Positions 10,028-19,169 of a stretch of 64,000 nt of DNA are shown piece by piece (within the stretch, counting starts at the first letter, position 1; each line of letters starts with the position of its first letter). Position numbers and translations under genes: made by a program. The notes beneath the pieces are model-generated. The model was not told the DNA's origin, ran no database searches, and saw nothing but the letters and a program-made list of their open reading frames with translations. The stretch lies in the NCBI GenBank assembly GCA_964523105.1, contig CAZFZN010000026.1, forward strand, positions 1-64,000, written 5' to 3'. The stretch comes from V1-33 sp964523105 (GTDB taxonomy: Bacteria > Verrucomicrobiota > Verrucomicrobiia > Verrucomicrobiales > V1-33).

Positions 10028-13000
10028 TCACTCATCCTGGCTGCGCGGTTCCTTGCCGGCGGCGGGCTCGACGCTGATGCCGAGAAGGAAGAGGGCGGCG
10101 TCCGCAGGTTCGGAGACTAGGTCGAGGGTGGTCACGGCGATCTCCGGGCGAGGGTTCTCCCAGGAGGCGATGAAGACGGCCTTGTCGTTGCCGGGGCGAT
10201 ACGGGTCGGGGCCGCGCCAACCCGTGCGCACGGAATCGGGTGGGGGGTCGGAGCCGACCATGTAGGACAGGGTTTCTTTTTGATAGCGGATGGGGAATTG
10301 GTCGTCGCGGCCGTCGGCGTAATGGATTCGCACGGTGGCGATGCGGGCGTCCTCTTCCTCGGTGAGCAGCGATCCATTGAGCAGATGCAAGCGGGCGATC
10401 GGTCGACCAATGGCGATGCCGGCCACGGCGGTGGGGAATGAGCGGATGGTGTTCTGATCGGAGAGGACGCCGGAGCCGAGTTGCATGACGCCGCGGGCGT
10501 CGAAGGCGATGCCGTCGTGCTGGTTGAGGCCGGCCGGAAAGTCCTTGAGGAATGCCTCGTGCACTTGGCCGGCGGCGGTCACGTGCCACGGTTCGGTGAT
10601 TAGCGCGTTGTAGTGGCTGGTCAGGTCGATCAGCGTGTCCGGAGCGGACCGATTCCGCTCCGGCAGCGACTGGATGAACAGCGAGCGGGCCTGCTCCGGT
10701 CGGCCGAGCCGTTCGAGCGCGGTGCGCTGGAACCACCGGAGGCGCGTGGCCGCCTCGGGCGACGCCTGAGATTTAGCCTGACTGTGTGCGAAGGCATCAT
10801 CCCACTGGCCGAACAGGGCGAATTGGACGCACTCGACCTGCGACCGCCAGTTGTCGTCGAGCGGTGGGATGAGTCCGGGCAGCCAGTGATCGAGCCGGGC
10901 CACGGCGGGAGCGGGATCAAAACGATCCAAACTTTCCAGCGGTGTGGGCACGCCGGCATGGAGGGCGAGAGAAAACGCCAGGTCGGACGACGTCACGTCG
11001 CGCTGAAAGACACGGACGGCGAGCACGTTTTCTCCGCGCTTGAGGCGCCCCCCTGCGACGAGGAAGTCGAGCGGCTGTCGTTCTTCGCGGCCGCCGACTG
11101 AGCGGTCCGCGCGCGTCTCGGCGCCGGTCGGGCCATCGGGCAGATGGACGCGCAGGATTTCCGCGCCATTCAGAAACACGATGGCTCCGTCATCGCACCG
11201 CAGGCGCACAAGCATCGGCTGGGCCGTCGGCTCGGCAGCCACGCGAAAGCGGTGGCGAAAGCAGACGGACGCGATGGGGCTGTGGTCAGGTCGGCCGACC
11301 CGCACGTCGGTCGCGAGGTCCGACTCGCCGAATCCCAGCGGGCTTGGGCCCGTCCGCCAGTCGCTGTGGTCAAATTCGGATGTCTCCCAAAAAGGCGGGG
11401 GCAGGGCGCCTTCTTCAAGGGCCAGGAATTGCCAGATGGCCGCGGTTTCGACCAATGCCGGCGGTACGGGCGTCTTCGGCAGCTGGGTATCCGCGACGGC
11501 ATTCACCTCGAGCAGCTTGAACCACGCCTGCGGCAATGGAATGGGCGAACGGCCGAAGACCGATGGACGCATGGACATTTGCGAGGCCACCGAAAGCTGA
11601 AGGAGCGAGAGGATGGTCGCCTGTGGAGTCCCACCACTGGTGAGAGCGCGCTGAGCGGCGGCCCAGGCGGCGGCCCCGGTCCGGTCATGCGTCAGATTGC
11701 TGAGGACATAATCCAGGTAATGGGCGGCGATCCGGTTGTCGGTACCGAGGGCGGCGGCACACGCCCGATACTCGCCGTGAAACAGATCGATGGCATCGGG
11801 CACCCCTTCGCCGGTGGCCTGAAGATGCTGACCCAAGGCGAGGACGGCCTGCTGCCGGGACCGGCAGAATGGCGAGAGGCCGCGGCGCGCGCGGTCAACG
11901 GCCGCGCGCCCGTGGGTTAGTGCTTCGCTGCTTCGGCCAAGCGCCAGGCACGCTTTCGCCAGTTGGCGCGTGGCGTCGACCACGACCGGATGATCTTCGC
12001 CAGCGGATCGTCGGCCGCTGGTGATGATCGACTGAAGCCGATCGATGGCGGCTTGGTGATTTGAAATCCGCGACTGCTGAATGGCCACTCCCAGTCGAAA
12101 CCGCAGCAGTCCCGGATGATCCGCGGGGTACCGGGATTCGGCGGCGGCGGCGATGGTTTCCAACTCGCGCAGCGCTCCGGCCGCCAGGGGCTCGACGATG
12201 CCGTTGGCGAGCGCATATTCAAATCGCGTGCGCAGGGTGGCGGGGTGGTCGGCCCCGAGTGTTTCCTGCTGGCGGCGCCGCGTCGTTTGCATGAGCTCAG
12301 CGAAACGGACCACTTCCTCCGTTTTCGCCTGGTCGAGGTCGCCCAGGAACCGCGCGTAACACCGCGTGATCTCCAACGTCACCGGGTTTTCCTTGCCCAG
12401 TTGTTCTTCGGCAAATGTCACCGCCTGTTCATGACGAGCGAGACTGACGCTTCGTGGATCGACCTCCTCGAGCGACTGGGCGATTCCTGACAGGGCGCGG
12501 GCTTTCAGCACGGGGGTGGTTTCCGGCGAGTCGGCCGCCTGAAAATAGGCGCCCGCGGCAATGTGTGATTTTCCCTGTTCCAGGAGAATGTCGCCCTGGA
12601 TGATCTCGGTCTCGGCGGCGAGCCGAGGCGCCCTCGGGAGTTGGCCGCGGATTCCGCCGGCGAGGCTGGTAATTCGCGAAAGTATCTTTTCGGCGTCCTG
12701 ATATCGACCTTGGGCAGCGCGGACCGAGGCCAGCAACCGCAGCGCTTCTAGGGTGCGGGGGGCGGCGGCTCCACGCGCCGTTTCCAATCGTGCCGCCGCC
12801 GTCTCGGCCTGCTCGCCGGCTCTCGCCAAGTCACCGGTTGCGAGAAAACTGGACGCCAGCGCCTGACGCAGCGCGCCCTCAGTGGCGGGTTGCCCGTCGA
12901 ATCGACCCTCGATGCGCCCGGCGGCGCGCTCGAGCACAGTCTGCAGCCGGATATTCTGATGGCGCGGGTTGGCGACGGAGAGGCCGCCGGATTCCTCGAT

Positions 13001-14776
13001 GGCCAGCAATTCATCGGTCAGAAAACGGTTCACGGCGTCGGAGACCTGGGCTTCGGTCCGCGCGGTGTCGAGCGCGGCGAGGGCCTTGGTCCGCTCCTTC
13101 CGCGCGACCAGCCATCCATGCACGGCCATCACCCCGCCCGCCATCAGGGCGGCGGACACCACGGCCGCCGCGGCGAGACCGACGCGGTGGCGACGAATGT
13201 ATTTTCTCACCCGATACGCGATATCGGGCGGCCCGGCGGCGACGGGTTGGTGCTGGCCGTGGCGATCGAGATCCGCGGCGAGCGCGGAAACTGAGTCGTA
13301 TCGGCGGTCCGGATCTTTTTCGAGGCAGCGGAAGACGATCCAATCGAGGTCGCCGCGCACGTGGCGCGCCATGGTCGGGTCCTTCGAGCGCGTCGAAGGT
13401 TTGGGTGGATCGTCGTCGCGGATGCGGCGGCGCAACTCGTCGCGCGTCCGGGAATCATCGAAGGGCAGCTGCTCGGTCAGCAGTTCGTAAAGAAGCATGC
13501 CAAGGCCGTACACGTCGGTGCGCACGTCGAGGGCGTGGCCTCCGGCGCCGGCCGCTTGTTCCGGGCTCATGGTGACCGGAGTGCCGACGAATTCCTCGGC
13601 GCGGGTGAGGTCGAGTATCGCATCGGTCAGCGGATCCTCGAGGGCCCGCGCGATGCCGAAGTCGATCACCTTGACGTTGCCCTGGCCGGCCACCATGACG
13701 TTGGAAGCCTTGAGGTCGCGATGGAGAATGCCCTTTTGGTGGGCGTAATGGACGGCATCGCAGACATCCCGAAAGAGACGCAAACGCGCTGCGAGGGGAT
13801 GCGCCTGGCGCTGGCAATACTCGGTGATCGAGCCGCCTTCGATCCATTCCATGGTAAAGTAAGGACGGCCATCCGGAGTGGTGCCGCCGTCGAAGTAGCG
13901 GGCGATGTGCGGATGGTCGAGCCGCGCCAGCGCCTGCCGTTCCAGATCGAAACGGGCCATGAGCCGCGGCGTGGCGGCCTCCTGTTTGAGAATTTTGATG
14001 GCCACGGTGCGTTTGGCCGGGTGTTCCTGTCGCGCGCGCCATACTTCGCCGAATCCGCCCTCACCGATTTTCTCCTCCAGTCGGCAGTGCCCCAGGAGGG
14101 TGCCGGCCTCGAGCGGCGCCGGAGGGAAAGAGCCGCCGGCAGCGCGGGCCAGAGCGGTTTTATCCGGTTCCGGCGAGAGCAGGGAAGGTGTCAGGATAAT
14201 GCGCCCGCTCGTATGGTCGCGAAAAGTGGTGCGCAGGTCGCAGCGGAGAGGGCAGCCCGCTTCCCGGGCGGTGGCAAGGCATTCCGAAACCGGGGCGATC
14301 AGCGACTCGATCGCCGCGGTGGAATGGTCTGCGCCGGTCAAGGGTTCCCACAAGTCTCCGCGCTCGGTCACGAGGTAGAACGCGTCGTCGAGATCGCCGG
14401 CGTCCTGCACCCGGGCCACGCCCGGATGCGTGAAGTCGCGCAGACGATTGGCGCGCGCCATGAGGGCGACCGGTCCGCCGGCCCGCTCCAGGGCGGTGCC
14501 GCTGACCAACTGCAGAACCACCGGACGGCGCTCATGGCCAAGGTCCCGGGCCAGCCACGTCAATTGATCCGCATGATCGGCGAGGGGCTGCTCCATTTCA
14601 AACTGTGGAAACGCGTCCTCCCACCGAGTGGCGGGCGCGTCGGGTTCCGATGTGCGGCCGGAGCAGGGCCAGCCGCCCGAGACCAGCACCAGACAGGCCG
14701 GGCAGACGCGCCGGTGCTGCGCAAACGACGCCGGCACCGCGGTGCCGCAGTTGGTGCAGGTGTCGGGCGGTTTCAT
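10028..14776 (-). CDS. Giant Ser/Thr protein kinase with zinc ribbon and extracytoplasmic beta domains (1582 aa)
   Basis: Start chosen at the ATG just before the zinc ribbon. C7, C10, C25 and C28 form a CxxC...CxxC ribbon. Residues about 60-210 look like a degenerate kinase lobe ('DFTHPGVARVQDAGDLDDA', 'FYLVTERGD') with no visible HRD or DFG. A full kinase follows (about 228-500): glycine loop 'IGEGGFGEVW', lysine in 'VAIKIL', 'ILHRDLKASNV' and 'VKVIDFGIAR'. A membrane helix lies near 528-553, then a long helical TPR-like region. A beta domain of the type found in exported PVC proteins follows (about 1112-1275: 'RLRCDDGAIVFLNGAEIL', 'NVLAVRVFQ'), and a C-terminal beta domain contains 'TVRIHYADGRDDQFPIRY'. 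The topology implies a cytoplasmic kinase with an external sensor. The ECF sigma gene upstream on the same strand is the inferred partner. Confidence 0.88.
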   Translation of the reverse strand: MKPPDTCTNCGTAVPASFAQHRRVCPACLVLVSGGWPCSGRTSEPDAPATRWEDAFPQFEMEQPLADHADQLTWLARDLGHERRPVVLQLVSGTALERAGGPVALMARANRLRDFTHPGVARVQDAGDLDDAFYLVTERGDLWEPLTGADHSTAAIESLIAPVSECLATAREAGCPLRCDLRTTFRDHTSGRIILTPSLLSPEPDKTALARAAGGSFPPAPLEAGTLLGHCRLEEKIGEGGFGEVWRARQEHPAKRTVAIKILKQEAATPRLMARFDLERQALARLDHPHIARYFDGGTTPDGRPYFTMEWIEGGSITEYCQRQAHPLAARLRLFRDVCDAVHYAHQKGILHRDLKASNVMVAGQGNVKVIDFGIARALEDPLTDAILDLTRAEEFVGTPVTMSPEQAAGAGGHALDVRTDVYGLGMLLYELLTEQLPFDDSRTRDELRRRIRDDDPPKPSTRSKDPTMARHVRGDLDWIVFRCLEKDPDRRYDSVSALAADLDRHGQHQPVAAGPPDIAYRVRKYIRRHRVGLAAAAVVSAALMAGGVMAVHGWLVARKERTKALAALDTARTEAQVSDAVNRFLTDELLAIEESGGLSVANPRHQNIRLQTVLERAAGRIEGRFDGQPATEGALRQALASSFLATGDLARAGEQAETAAARLETARGAAAPRTLEALRLLASVRAAQGRYQDAEKILSRITSLAGGIRGQLPRAPRLAAETEIIQGDILLEQGKSHIAAGAYFQAADSPETTPVLKARALSGIAQSLEEVDPRSVSLARHEQAVTFAEEQLGKENPVTLEITRCYARFLGDLDQAKTEEVVRFAELMQTTRRRQQETLGADHPATLRTRFEYALANGIVEPLAAGALRELETIAAAAESRYPADHPGLLRFRLGVAIQQSRISNHQAAIDRLQSIITSGRRSAGEDHPVVVDATRQLAKACLALGRSSEALTHGRAAVDRARRGLSPFCRSRQQAVLALGQHLQATGEGVPDAIDLFHGEYRACAAALGTDNRIAAHYLDYVLSNLTHDRTGAAAWAAAQRALTSGGTPQATILSLLQLSVASQMSMRPSVFGRSPIPLPQAWFKLLEVNAVADTQLPKTPVPPALVETAAIWQFLALEEGALPPPFWETSEFDHSDWRTGPSPLGFGESDLATDVRVGRPDHSPIASVCFRHRFRVAAEPTAQPMLVRLRCDDGAIVFLNGAEILRVHLPDGPTGAETRADRSVGGREERQPLDFLVAGGRLKRGENVLAVRVFQRDVTSSDLAFSLALHAGVPTPLESLDRFDPAPAVARLDHWLPGLIPPLDDNWRSQVECVQFALFGQWDDAFAHSQAKSQASPEAATRLRWFQRTALERLGRPEQARSLFIQSLPERNRSAPDTLIDLTSHYNALITEPWHVTAAGQVHEAFLKDFPAGLNQHDGIAFDARGVMQLGSGVLSDQNTIRSFPTAVAGIAIGRPIARLHLLNGSLLTEEEDARIATVRIHYADGRDDQFPIRYQKETLSYMVGSDPPPDSVRTGWRGPDPYRPGNDKAVFIASWENPRPEIAVTTLDLVSEPADAALFLLGISVEPAAGKEPRSQDE

Positions 14777-15212
14777 GGCAGGTGGGGCGGATCGGATGGA
14801 CGGGAAATGGCAGGCCTCCCGGATTTGCAGAGCCGTTTTCCGCTGGACGTTACAGAAAAGATTTCCTGCCGGAAACCCGCAATGAAGGTGCCGGATAACG
14901 TGGCGCGGGTGTGCCGTCAGGCCACCCGTGTGAGCCATGCCCGCGCAACGCCCACCGGGAGATTATAAGCGGTAGGGATGCGCTGCGCTTATCCCACTTT
15001 ATGGCGGGCCGCGACCGCGGGCGGTGCTGAGCTGGTAACGGTTCGGAGATCGCCTGGTCCCGCTCCGCGCCGCCTTCGCCCGCGAAGAACGGGACGTGCG
15101 CAGCAAGTCCCTACCGATTTTGGGAAAGGCGCGTCGCTGCGCGCCGGCTTTCCAGTTCAATCGGCCGGGATGCGCTGTGCGCGTTCGTTTCTTTGGCAGC
15201 CCCCGGTCGCCC
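14777..15212. other. 436-bp gap between sigma factor and kinase genes
   Basis: No gene is recognisable. A 9-bp inverted pair CGGTAGGGA (14970-14978) and TCCCTACCG (15108-15116) flanks much of the interval, and the word GGGATGCGCTG occurs twice (about 14975 and 15168). The gap is too long for simple translational coupling, so the kinase may have its own promoter here; I cannot identify one. Confidence 0.45.
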
Positions 15213-15920
15213 TCAACGCCTCTGAAACACCGAAAAGAAATGCGCCAGCTCCGCATCGATGTCCGCATCCGCTTCCACCGTGGCAGCCACTTCCTCACGA
15301 ATCAATGTCCGCAGCCGCCCGCGCAGGCGAAAGGCGGCGATGCGGGCGGCTCCCTCCGTGATGCCCAACTCCGCGGCAGCCCGGGCGTAGTTGGAGCGGT
15401 CGTCCATGCCGGCCATGAGCGGCAGGAGCACTTCGTGCAATTGCTCCCGGCCCTCCCGGCGGCACAATTCCTCCAGACGGCGCAGCGCCCGCTCCAGCAA
15501 TCCGGCTGCCCAGCGGCGCTCGAAGACGGTTTCCGGTGTGTCCCCGTCGGCGCGGGCCTCTGCCAGCCACGTTTCCCCGAGATCCCGGTCGATGGAAACG
15601 TGAGATACGCCACCACCGCGCTTGATGCGATTTTCATCGCGGCGGGCGGCGATCAGAAAATGCTTCAGCGCTGCCAGCAGCCAGCTCCGGAAGCGTCCGC
15701 TCTCCGGTCCCGGCACGTCGAAGGAATCGCGCGCAATGAAATCCACCAGAAACGACTGTGTCGTGTCTTCCGCATCCGCCGGAGAGTGCCCCCACATGCG
15801 GGCGTAAGTGTAAATCGCCGGCCAGTAGTCCCGGCTCAGTATTTCCAGCGCCCGCCGGCGGTCCGTCTCCTGCGCGCCGGCCCCCGCCGCCCGCACCAGC
15901 GTCCATCGCGTGGTCGGCAT
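15213..15920 (-). CDS. ECF-type sigma factor (235 aa)
   Basis: RNA polymerase sigma factor of the extracytoplasmic function class. Region 2 is visible in 'LSRDYWPAIYTYAR' and 'SPADAEDTTQSFLVDFIARD', and region 4 in 'RAAAELGITEGAARIAAFRL' followed by an Arg-rich helix. The open frame extends upstream, but the ATG at 15920 gives 'MPTTRWTLV', a beginning typical of sigma factors of this kind in PVC bacteria. No anti-sigma gene is adjacent; instead the large Ser/Thr kinase lies downstream on the same strand. In such pairs sigma activity is thought to be set by kinase phosphorylation, which is inferred here. An acidic tail ('ATVEADADIDAELAHF') is unusual. Confidence 0.85.
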   Translation of the reverse strand: MPTTRWTLVRAAGAGAQETDRRRALEILSRDYWPAIYTYARMWGHSPADAEDTTQSFLVDFIARDSFDVPGPESGRFRSWLLAALKHFLIAARRDENRIKRGGGVSHVSIDRDLGETWLAEARADGDTPETVFERRWAAGLLERALRRLEELCRREGREQLHEVLLPLMAGMDDRSNYARAAAELGITEGAARIAAFRLRGRLRTLIREEVAATVEADADIDAELAHFFSVFQRR

Positions 15921-16266
15921 CGCGCATCGCACGGTGGAATGGGAATGTAAGGGCATCCGGCTCATGGCGGTTTCAATGACGGCTGCGCCGTTATCAATCC
16001 GGCGCGCCGCTTCAATCCCCATTTCACCGCCGGACCTTACGCGGCTGCGGTTCCCGGCGCGCCGCGCGGAGTTCGTCTGCAAAAATAATTATCGGCGCCC
16101 CCGTAACGCCCCGGCGGCAACGGCTCTCTAATCCGGGAAGCCCTCAGCCAGCCACCCCCTGTAACCTTTCCGGCGATTCGTTGTTCGCTTCCACGACACC
16201 CGGAGAATCTGACCTCCGGGCGCACTACCTCTCCATGAAACACAACCCGCCACTGCTCGCATTATC
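15921..16266. other. Divergent intergenic region with AT-rich island
   Basis: This 346-bp interval separates the minus-strand sigma gene from the plus-strand lipoprotein/caspase genes. It contains an AT-rich island at about 16080-16094 (AAAAATAATTATC) and a short hairpin with arms CCCGGAG (16199-16205) and CTCCGGG (16214-16220). Promoters for both directions are expected here, but I cannot assign -35/-10 elements. Confidence 0.4.
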
Positions 16267-16887
16267 ATGAAGCTTAAACTTTTCGCCCGGATGACCATGT
16301 CCCTTACAGGGGCATTGATCGCAATTACAATCGCAGCTTGTGAAACTACTCCTCAAGCACCCCTATCGGGGTATGAAGGCGGTGAAGTTCTTCGGGACGT
16401 CGCCCGGCAGGCCGGTGCTCAACTGGGCGCAAAGGAGGCAGCTGAAATGGATGAATACCTGGCTAAACCCATGGCCATGAAGGCTGCCATTGAGAAGACT
16501 GCCGGTCAATTCAAATCGCAATATGCGTCAAATCCGGAGATCATGGAAAGGGCGCGATTGTACTATTCCACGGCAACGGAGGACCTGGCTAATCTCTGTG
16601 AGGCGGTCAAGAATGACTTCGATCATAAGGGTAGCCGTCCTAGCCAACTTGCCCGGCTCTCTGTCGATGCATTCGAATCCAGCGGTAATCAGTTCTGCTC
16701 CTACTATGCTGAAGTCAGCGGAGAAGGCAGATTTGGGGGAGGGCTCGTGTTGGCATTGGGACTCCTTGGACAGGTGTTGGAAACGTGGCAATCATTTGGA
16801 GAGGGAAGGACCGGGACTCTCAAAAGTGCCGTGGACGAACGCCTTTCACCCGTTGCCTGGGATCAAATCCCGCCCAACCCGCTCTAA
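16267..16887 (+). CDS. Predicted lipoprotein upstream of a caspase-like gene (206 aa)
   Basis: The N-terminus has a lysine-containing start, a hydrophobic stretch 'LTGALIAITIAAC' and a lipobox-like I-A-A-C, so it is probably lipid-anchored after cleavage at residue 25. The rest is mostly helical and polar, with a glycine-rich hydrophobic segment 'GGGLVLALGLLGQVL' near the C-terminus that could be a second membrane contact. I do not recognise the family. The stop codon lies 4 bp before the ATG of the caspase-domain gene, so the two are almost certainly one transcript and may act together. GC content is clearly below that of most of the window. Confidence 0.75.
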   Translation: MKLKLFARMTMSLTGALIAITIAACETTPQAPLSGYEGGEVLRDVARQAGAQLGAKEAAEMDEYLAKPMAMKAAIEKTAGQFKSQYASNPEIMERARLYYSTATEDLANLCEAVKNDFDHKGSRPSQLARLSVDAFESSGNQFCSYYAEVSGEGRFGGGLVLALGLLGQVLETWQSFGEGRTGTLKSAVDERLSPVAWDQIPPNPL

Positions 16888-16891
16888 TCTC

Positions 16892-18631
16892 ATGCATGCG
16901 TTTCATCCACTACTGCTGGGTTTGTTCTTCATTCTGAGTTGCCTGAATTGCGGACGACTCGCTGCGCAGGACAAGATTGCGTTCGTTCTGGGTAATGCCG
17001 AGTACGAAAATCAAGGATCAACAGAGCACGATCAACAGGGATCAACAGAGCACAATCTCCCCAGTGCGGCCGCCGACGCCCGGTCCTTTGCGCGTATGCT
17101 CAAGGATCGCGGGTTCGAGTTTCCTCTGGCCGATGAGGATTCCGGCGCTACATTAAACAAGAGCCGCGCGGGAATCCTCGACTGCGTGAAGAAACTGCGC
17201 GCAATACCCATCCGGAAATGCGACACGGTATTCTTTTACTACGCTGGTCATGGGGGTCAGGTTGACAGCGATGTTTATATCCTGGGAACCGATGCAAGGA
17301 TTGACAAAGATCACGCGGGCGAGGATTTGAAGTCGGACGGGGTTTCGCTCGAATTGTTCGCCAGGATATTGCGGCCGGCCACGGGCACCGGCACGGGTCT
17401 GTTTATGGTTTTCGATGCATGTCGCATCGGGAACGCATCGGATTATGTGCGCGATTATGGAGACAATACTGTCGTTGCCTTCTCCACCGCTGCAAGGAAA
17501 GCTGCGGCCAACGGCAGGGACGGAGGGTCGAGCGCCTTTACCAAGGCTTTAGTTTTAGGACTGGCGAAAGGGGAGACTGTTCGTAAGTCCATGGAAGAAG
17601 CCAATGAAGCAGCAAAGCGGACGGGCCAGCAGCCGAATGTATACTCCAATCAAAACTGTCGAATCTATGAGCTTACGCTCTTTCCATCCAACAATCCACC
17701 ATCCTCCGCGAACAAGCGCGCTTATACGGAGCCACTTTACCTCACGCACGAGGTGAAAACCGATCTGTCGCTTCGCGTTAATCCGGGTGGAGAATCCGTG
17801 GGCGAGTTGCGCGTCCGGCAGTCTGGAGGAATTGTGGCCATGTGTGATTCCGGGAGTATTAAAGCAGTAGGCAATGCAACTTATGTGCCTATTAAATTCA
17901 ATGGCTGGATCGCATGTGAGAAAACTGGCGCAAAGGGCGAATACATTACACGACGATCCAAGGAATTCGAAGTGAAATCATCCAGTGTGGAAGTCCGGAT
18001 TAAACCGTCCGTGAGTCAAAGAGGATATTATGCACTGAAGCGGGGTGCCAAAGGTGTTCTTTTGGGTAGTCAGGCGGTTGAGGACGGTTTCCGGTGGGTG
18101 GAAATCGAATGGGAGGGGTGGGTGACATGCAAGGCTGCCTCTGGAAAACAATATGTCAAAATAGGTGCTGCCGAATTGACTAGAAAAAGCAATTCCTCGA
18201 CGGCTCCAAACCTGCAGATTCCTGCTTCGCGCGGAATTTCAGAGATGGTTGGGAAAGAACAGAGCTTTCTTCCAAAAGGAATATATAAAGGCACGATCAC
18301 GTTTATATATCCAAAAAACGTAAAACTGATTTCTATACGCACTTTGCAGATTGGCGAGTCGCAGACGGTCATAAAAATGTACAGTAGTGATCAATTCAAC
18401 ACTGCGAATTCCCGAGTGTACAAGTCTGAAATTGATATCCGTGGAAGGATGGAGCGGGGAGATTTCGTTTCCAGTTCTCAGGATGTGAGGACCACGGAAT
18501 ATGAGCGATGGATTGCGGAAAAAATGCAATTGCGATTATTGCCTGATAGGGATGCGATTTGGTATACTGCGAGTTTTATAGAAAACAATAAAGAGATTGT
18601 CGGGACCGGAAAACTTGTTAGAGCACGATGA
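16892..18631 (+). CDS. Caspase-family (C14) protein with two SH3-like domains (579 aa)
   Basis: A signal-like N-terminus ('LLLGLFFILSCLNCGRLAAQ') precedes a caspase p20-like domain (about 27-290). The catalytic His is in 'FFYYAGHGG' and the catalytic Cys in 'VFDACRIG', so peptidase activity is plausible. Two similar beta modules follow, ending in 'YVPIKFNGWIACE' and 'WVEIEWEGWVTC', the pattern of bacterial SH3-like domains, and then a C-terminal domain of unknown type. A small internal duplication (repeated GSTEH) lies just after the first strand of the caspase fold. The 3' third is AT-rich compared with its neighbours, suggesting transfer. The signal sequence makes an external or envelope role more likely than intracellular cell death, but the substrate is unknown. 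Confidence 0.85.
   Translation: MHAFHPLLLGLFFILSCLNCGRLAAQDKIAFVLGNAEYENQGSTEHDQQGSTEHNLPSAAADARSFARMLKDRGFEFPLADEDSGATLNKSRAGILDCVKKLRAIPIRKCDTVFFYYAGHGGQVDSDVYILGTDARIDKDHAGEDLKSDGVSLELFARILRPATGTGTGLFMVFDACRIGNASDYVRDYGDNTVVAFSTAARKAAANGRDGGSSAFTKALVLGLAKGETVRKSMEEANEAAKRTGQQPNVYSNQNCRIYELTLFPSNNPPSSANKRAYTEPLYLTHEVKTDLSLRVNPGGESVGELRVRQSGGIVAMCDSGSIKAVGNATYVPIKFNGWIACEKTGAKGEYITRRSKEFEVKSSSVEVRIKPSVSQRGYYALKRGAKGVLLGSQAVEDGFRWVEIEWEGWVTCKAASGKQYVKIGAAELTRKSNSSTAPNLQIPASRGISEMVGKEQSFLPKGIYKGTITFIYPKNVKLISIRTLQIGESQTVIKMYSSDQFNTANSRVYKSEIDIRGRMERGDFVSSSQDVRTTEYERWIAEKMQLRLLPDRDAIWYTASFIENNKEIVGTGKLVRAR
17015..17053 (+). repeat. Short in-frame direct repeat in the caspase gene
   Basis: The 15-bp word GGATCAACAGAGCAC occurs at 17015-17029 and again at 17039-17053, a 24-bp period that encodes a repeated Gly-Ser-Thr-Glu-His. 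It lengthens the loop between the first strand and first helix of the caspase fold. A multiple of three keeps the frame. Confidence 0.8.
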
Positions 18632-19169
18632 GCGCCACGGCATTTGTTTTAAAGTTGCGCATTCTTGGATGTGAGGTGAAACTTAGGGCCAGCGAATGCC
18701 CGCCTGTGTCTGGCAGTAATCTGAATACCGCTCCTCTGGGGGGCAGCCTGACCTCCGGTAAGGTGTGGAGCTGCGGGTTGGCTGGCTCGCTCCAGTTCTC
18801 CGCTGCGGAGCAGGGAAGCATACCCACCCTTCCCGCCGCCAACAGCAGCCCCGGCGCGATGGCCCGCCTTCCCCACCGCCGCAGTGACTCCGGCACCGAC
18901 GCAACTGATGGACCCCGGCGCCAACTTTTTCTGAAAAAATCACGCCACTCCGCAGCGCGGGCGAAAGGAATTCGTAGCACGCGGAACAGGGCGCAGCGGG
19001 TCGCAGGATCCATGCTCCCTCATACCTCAACCGCCGTCGTGAATTCAAAAACAAAAAACTACGCGTCGAGTGTAACCATTCGCGCCAAACGGTTCTTTGT
19101 TCTGCGAACCGCTGCGCCGGTTCGTCCCGTCTCGCAGTTTGTCACCCTCACATCCGCAGCATTCCTTCA
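18632..19169. other. 538-bp interval without a recognisable gene
   Basis: A plus-strand open frame spans it, but its translation is low in protein-like character and matches no family I know. An A-rich patch lies near 18930-18945 and another near 19045-19060, the latter about 110 bp upstream of the next gene, where a promoter could lie. I see nothing else that can be supported. Confidence 0.45.

Noticed and set aside
11144..11920. Plus-strand open frames inside the giant kinase gene
   Set aside because: They are shadows of the minus-strand coding sequence, whose domains are continuous across this region.
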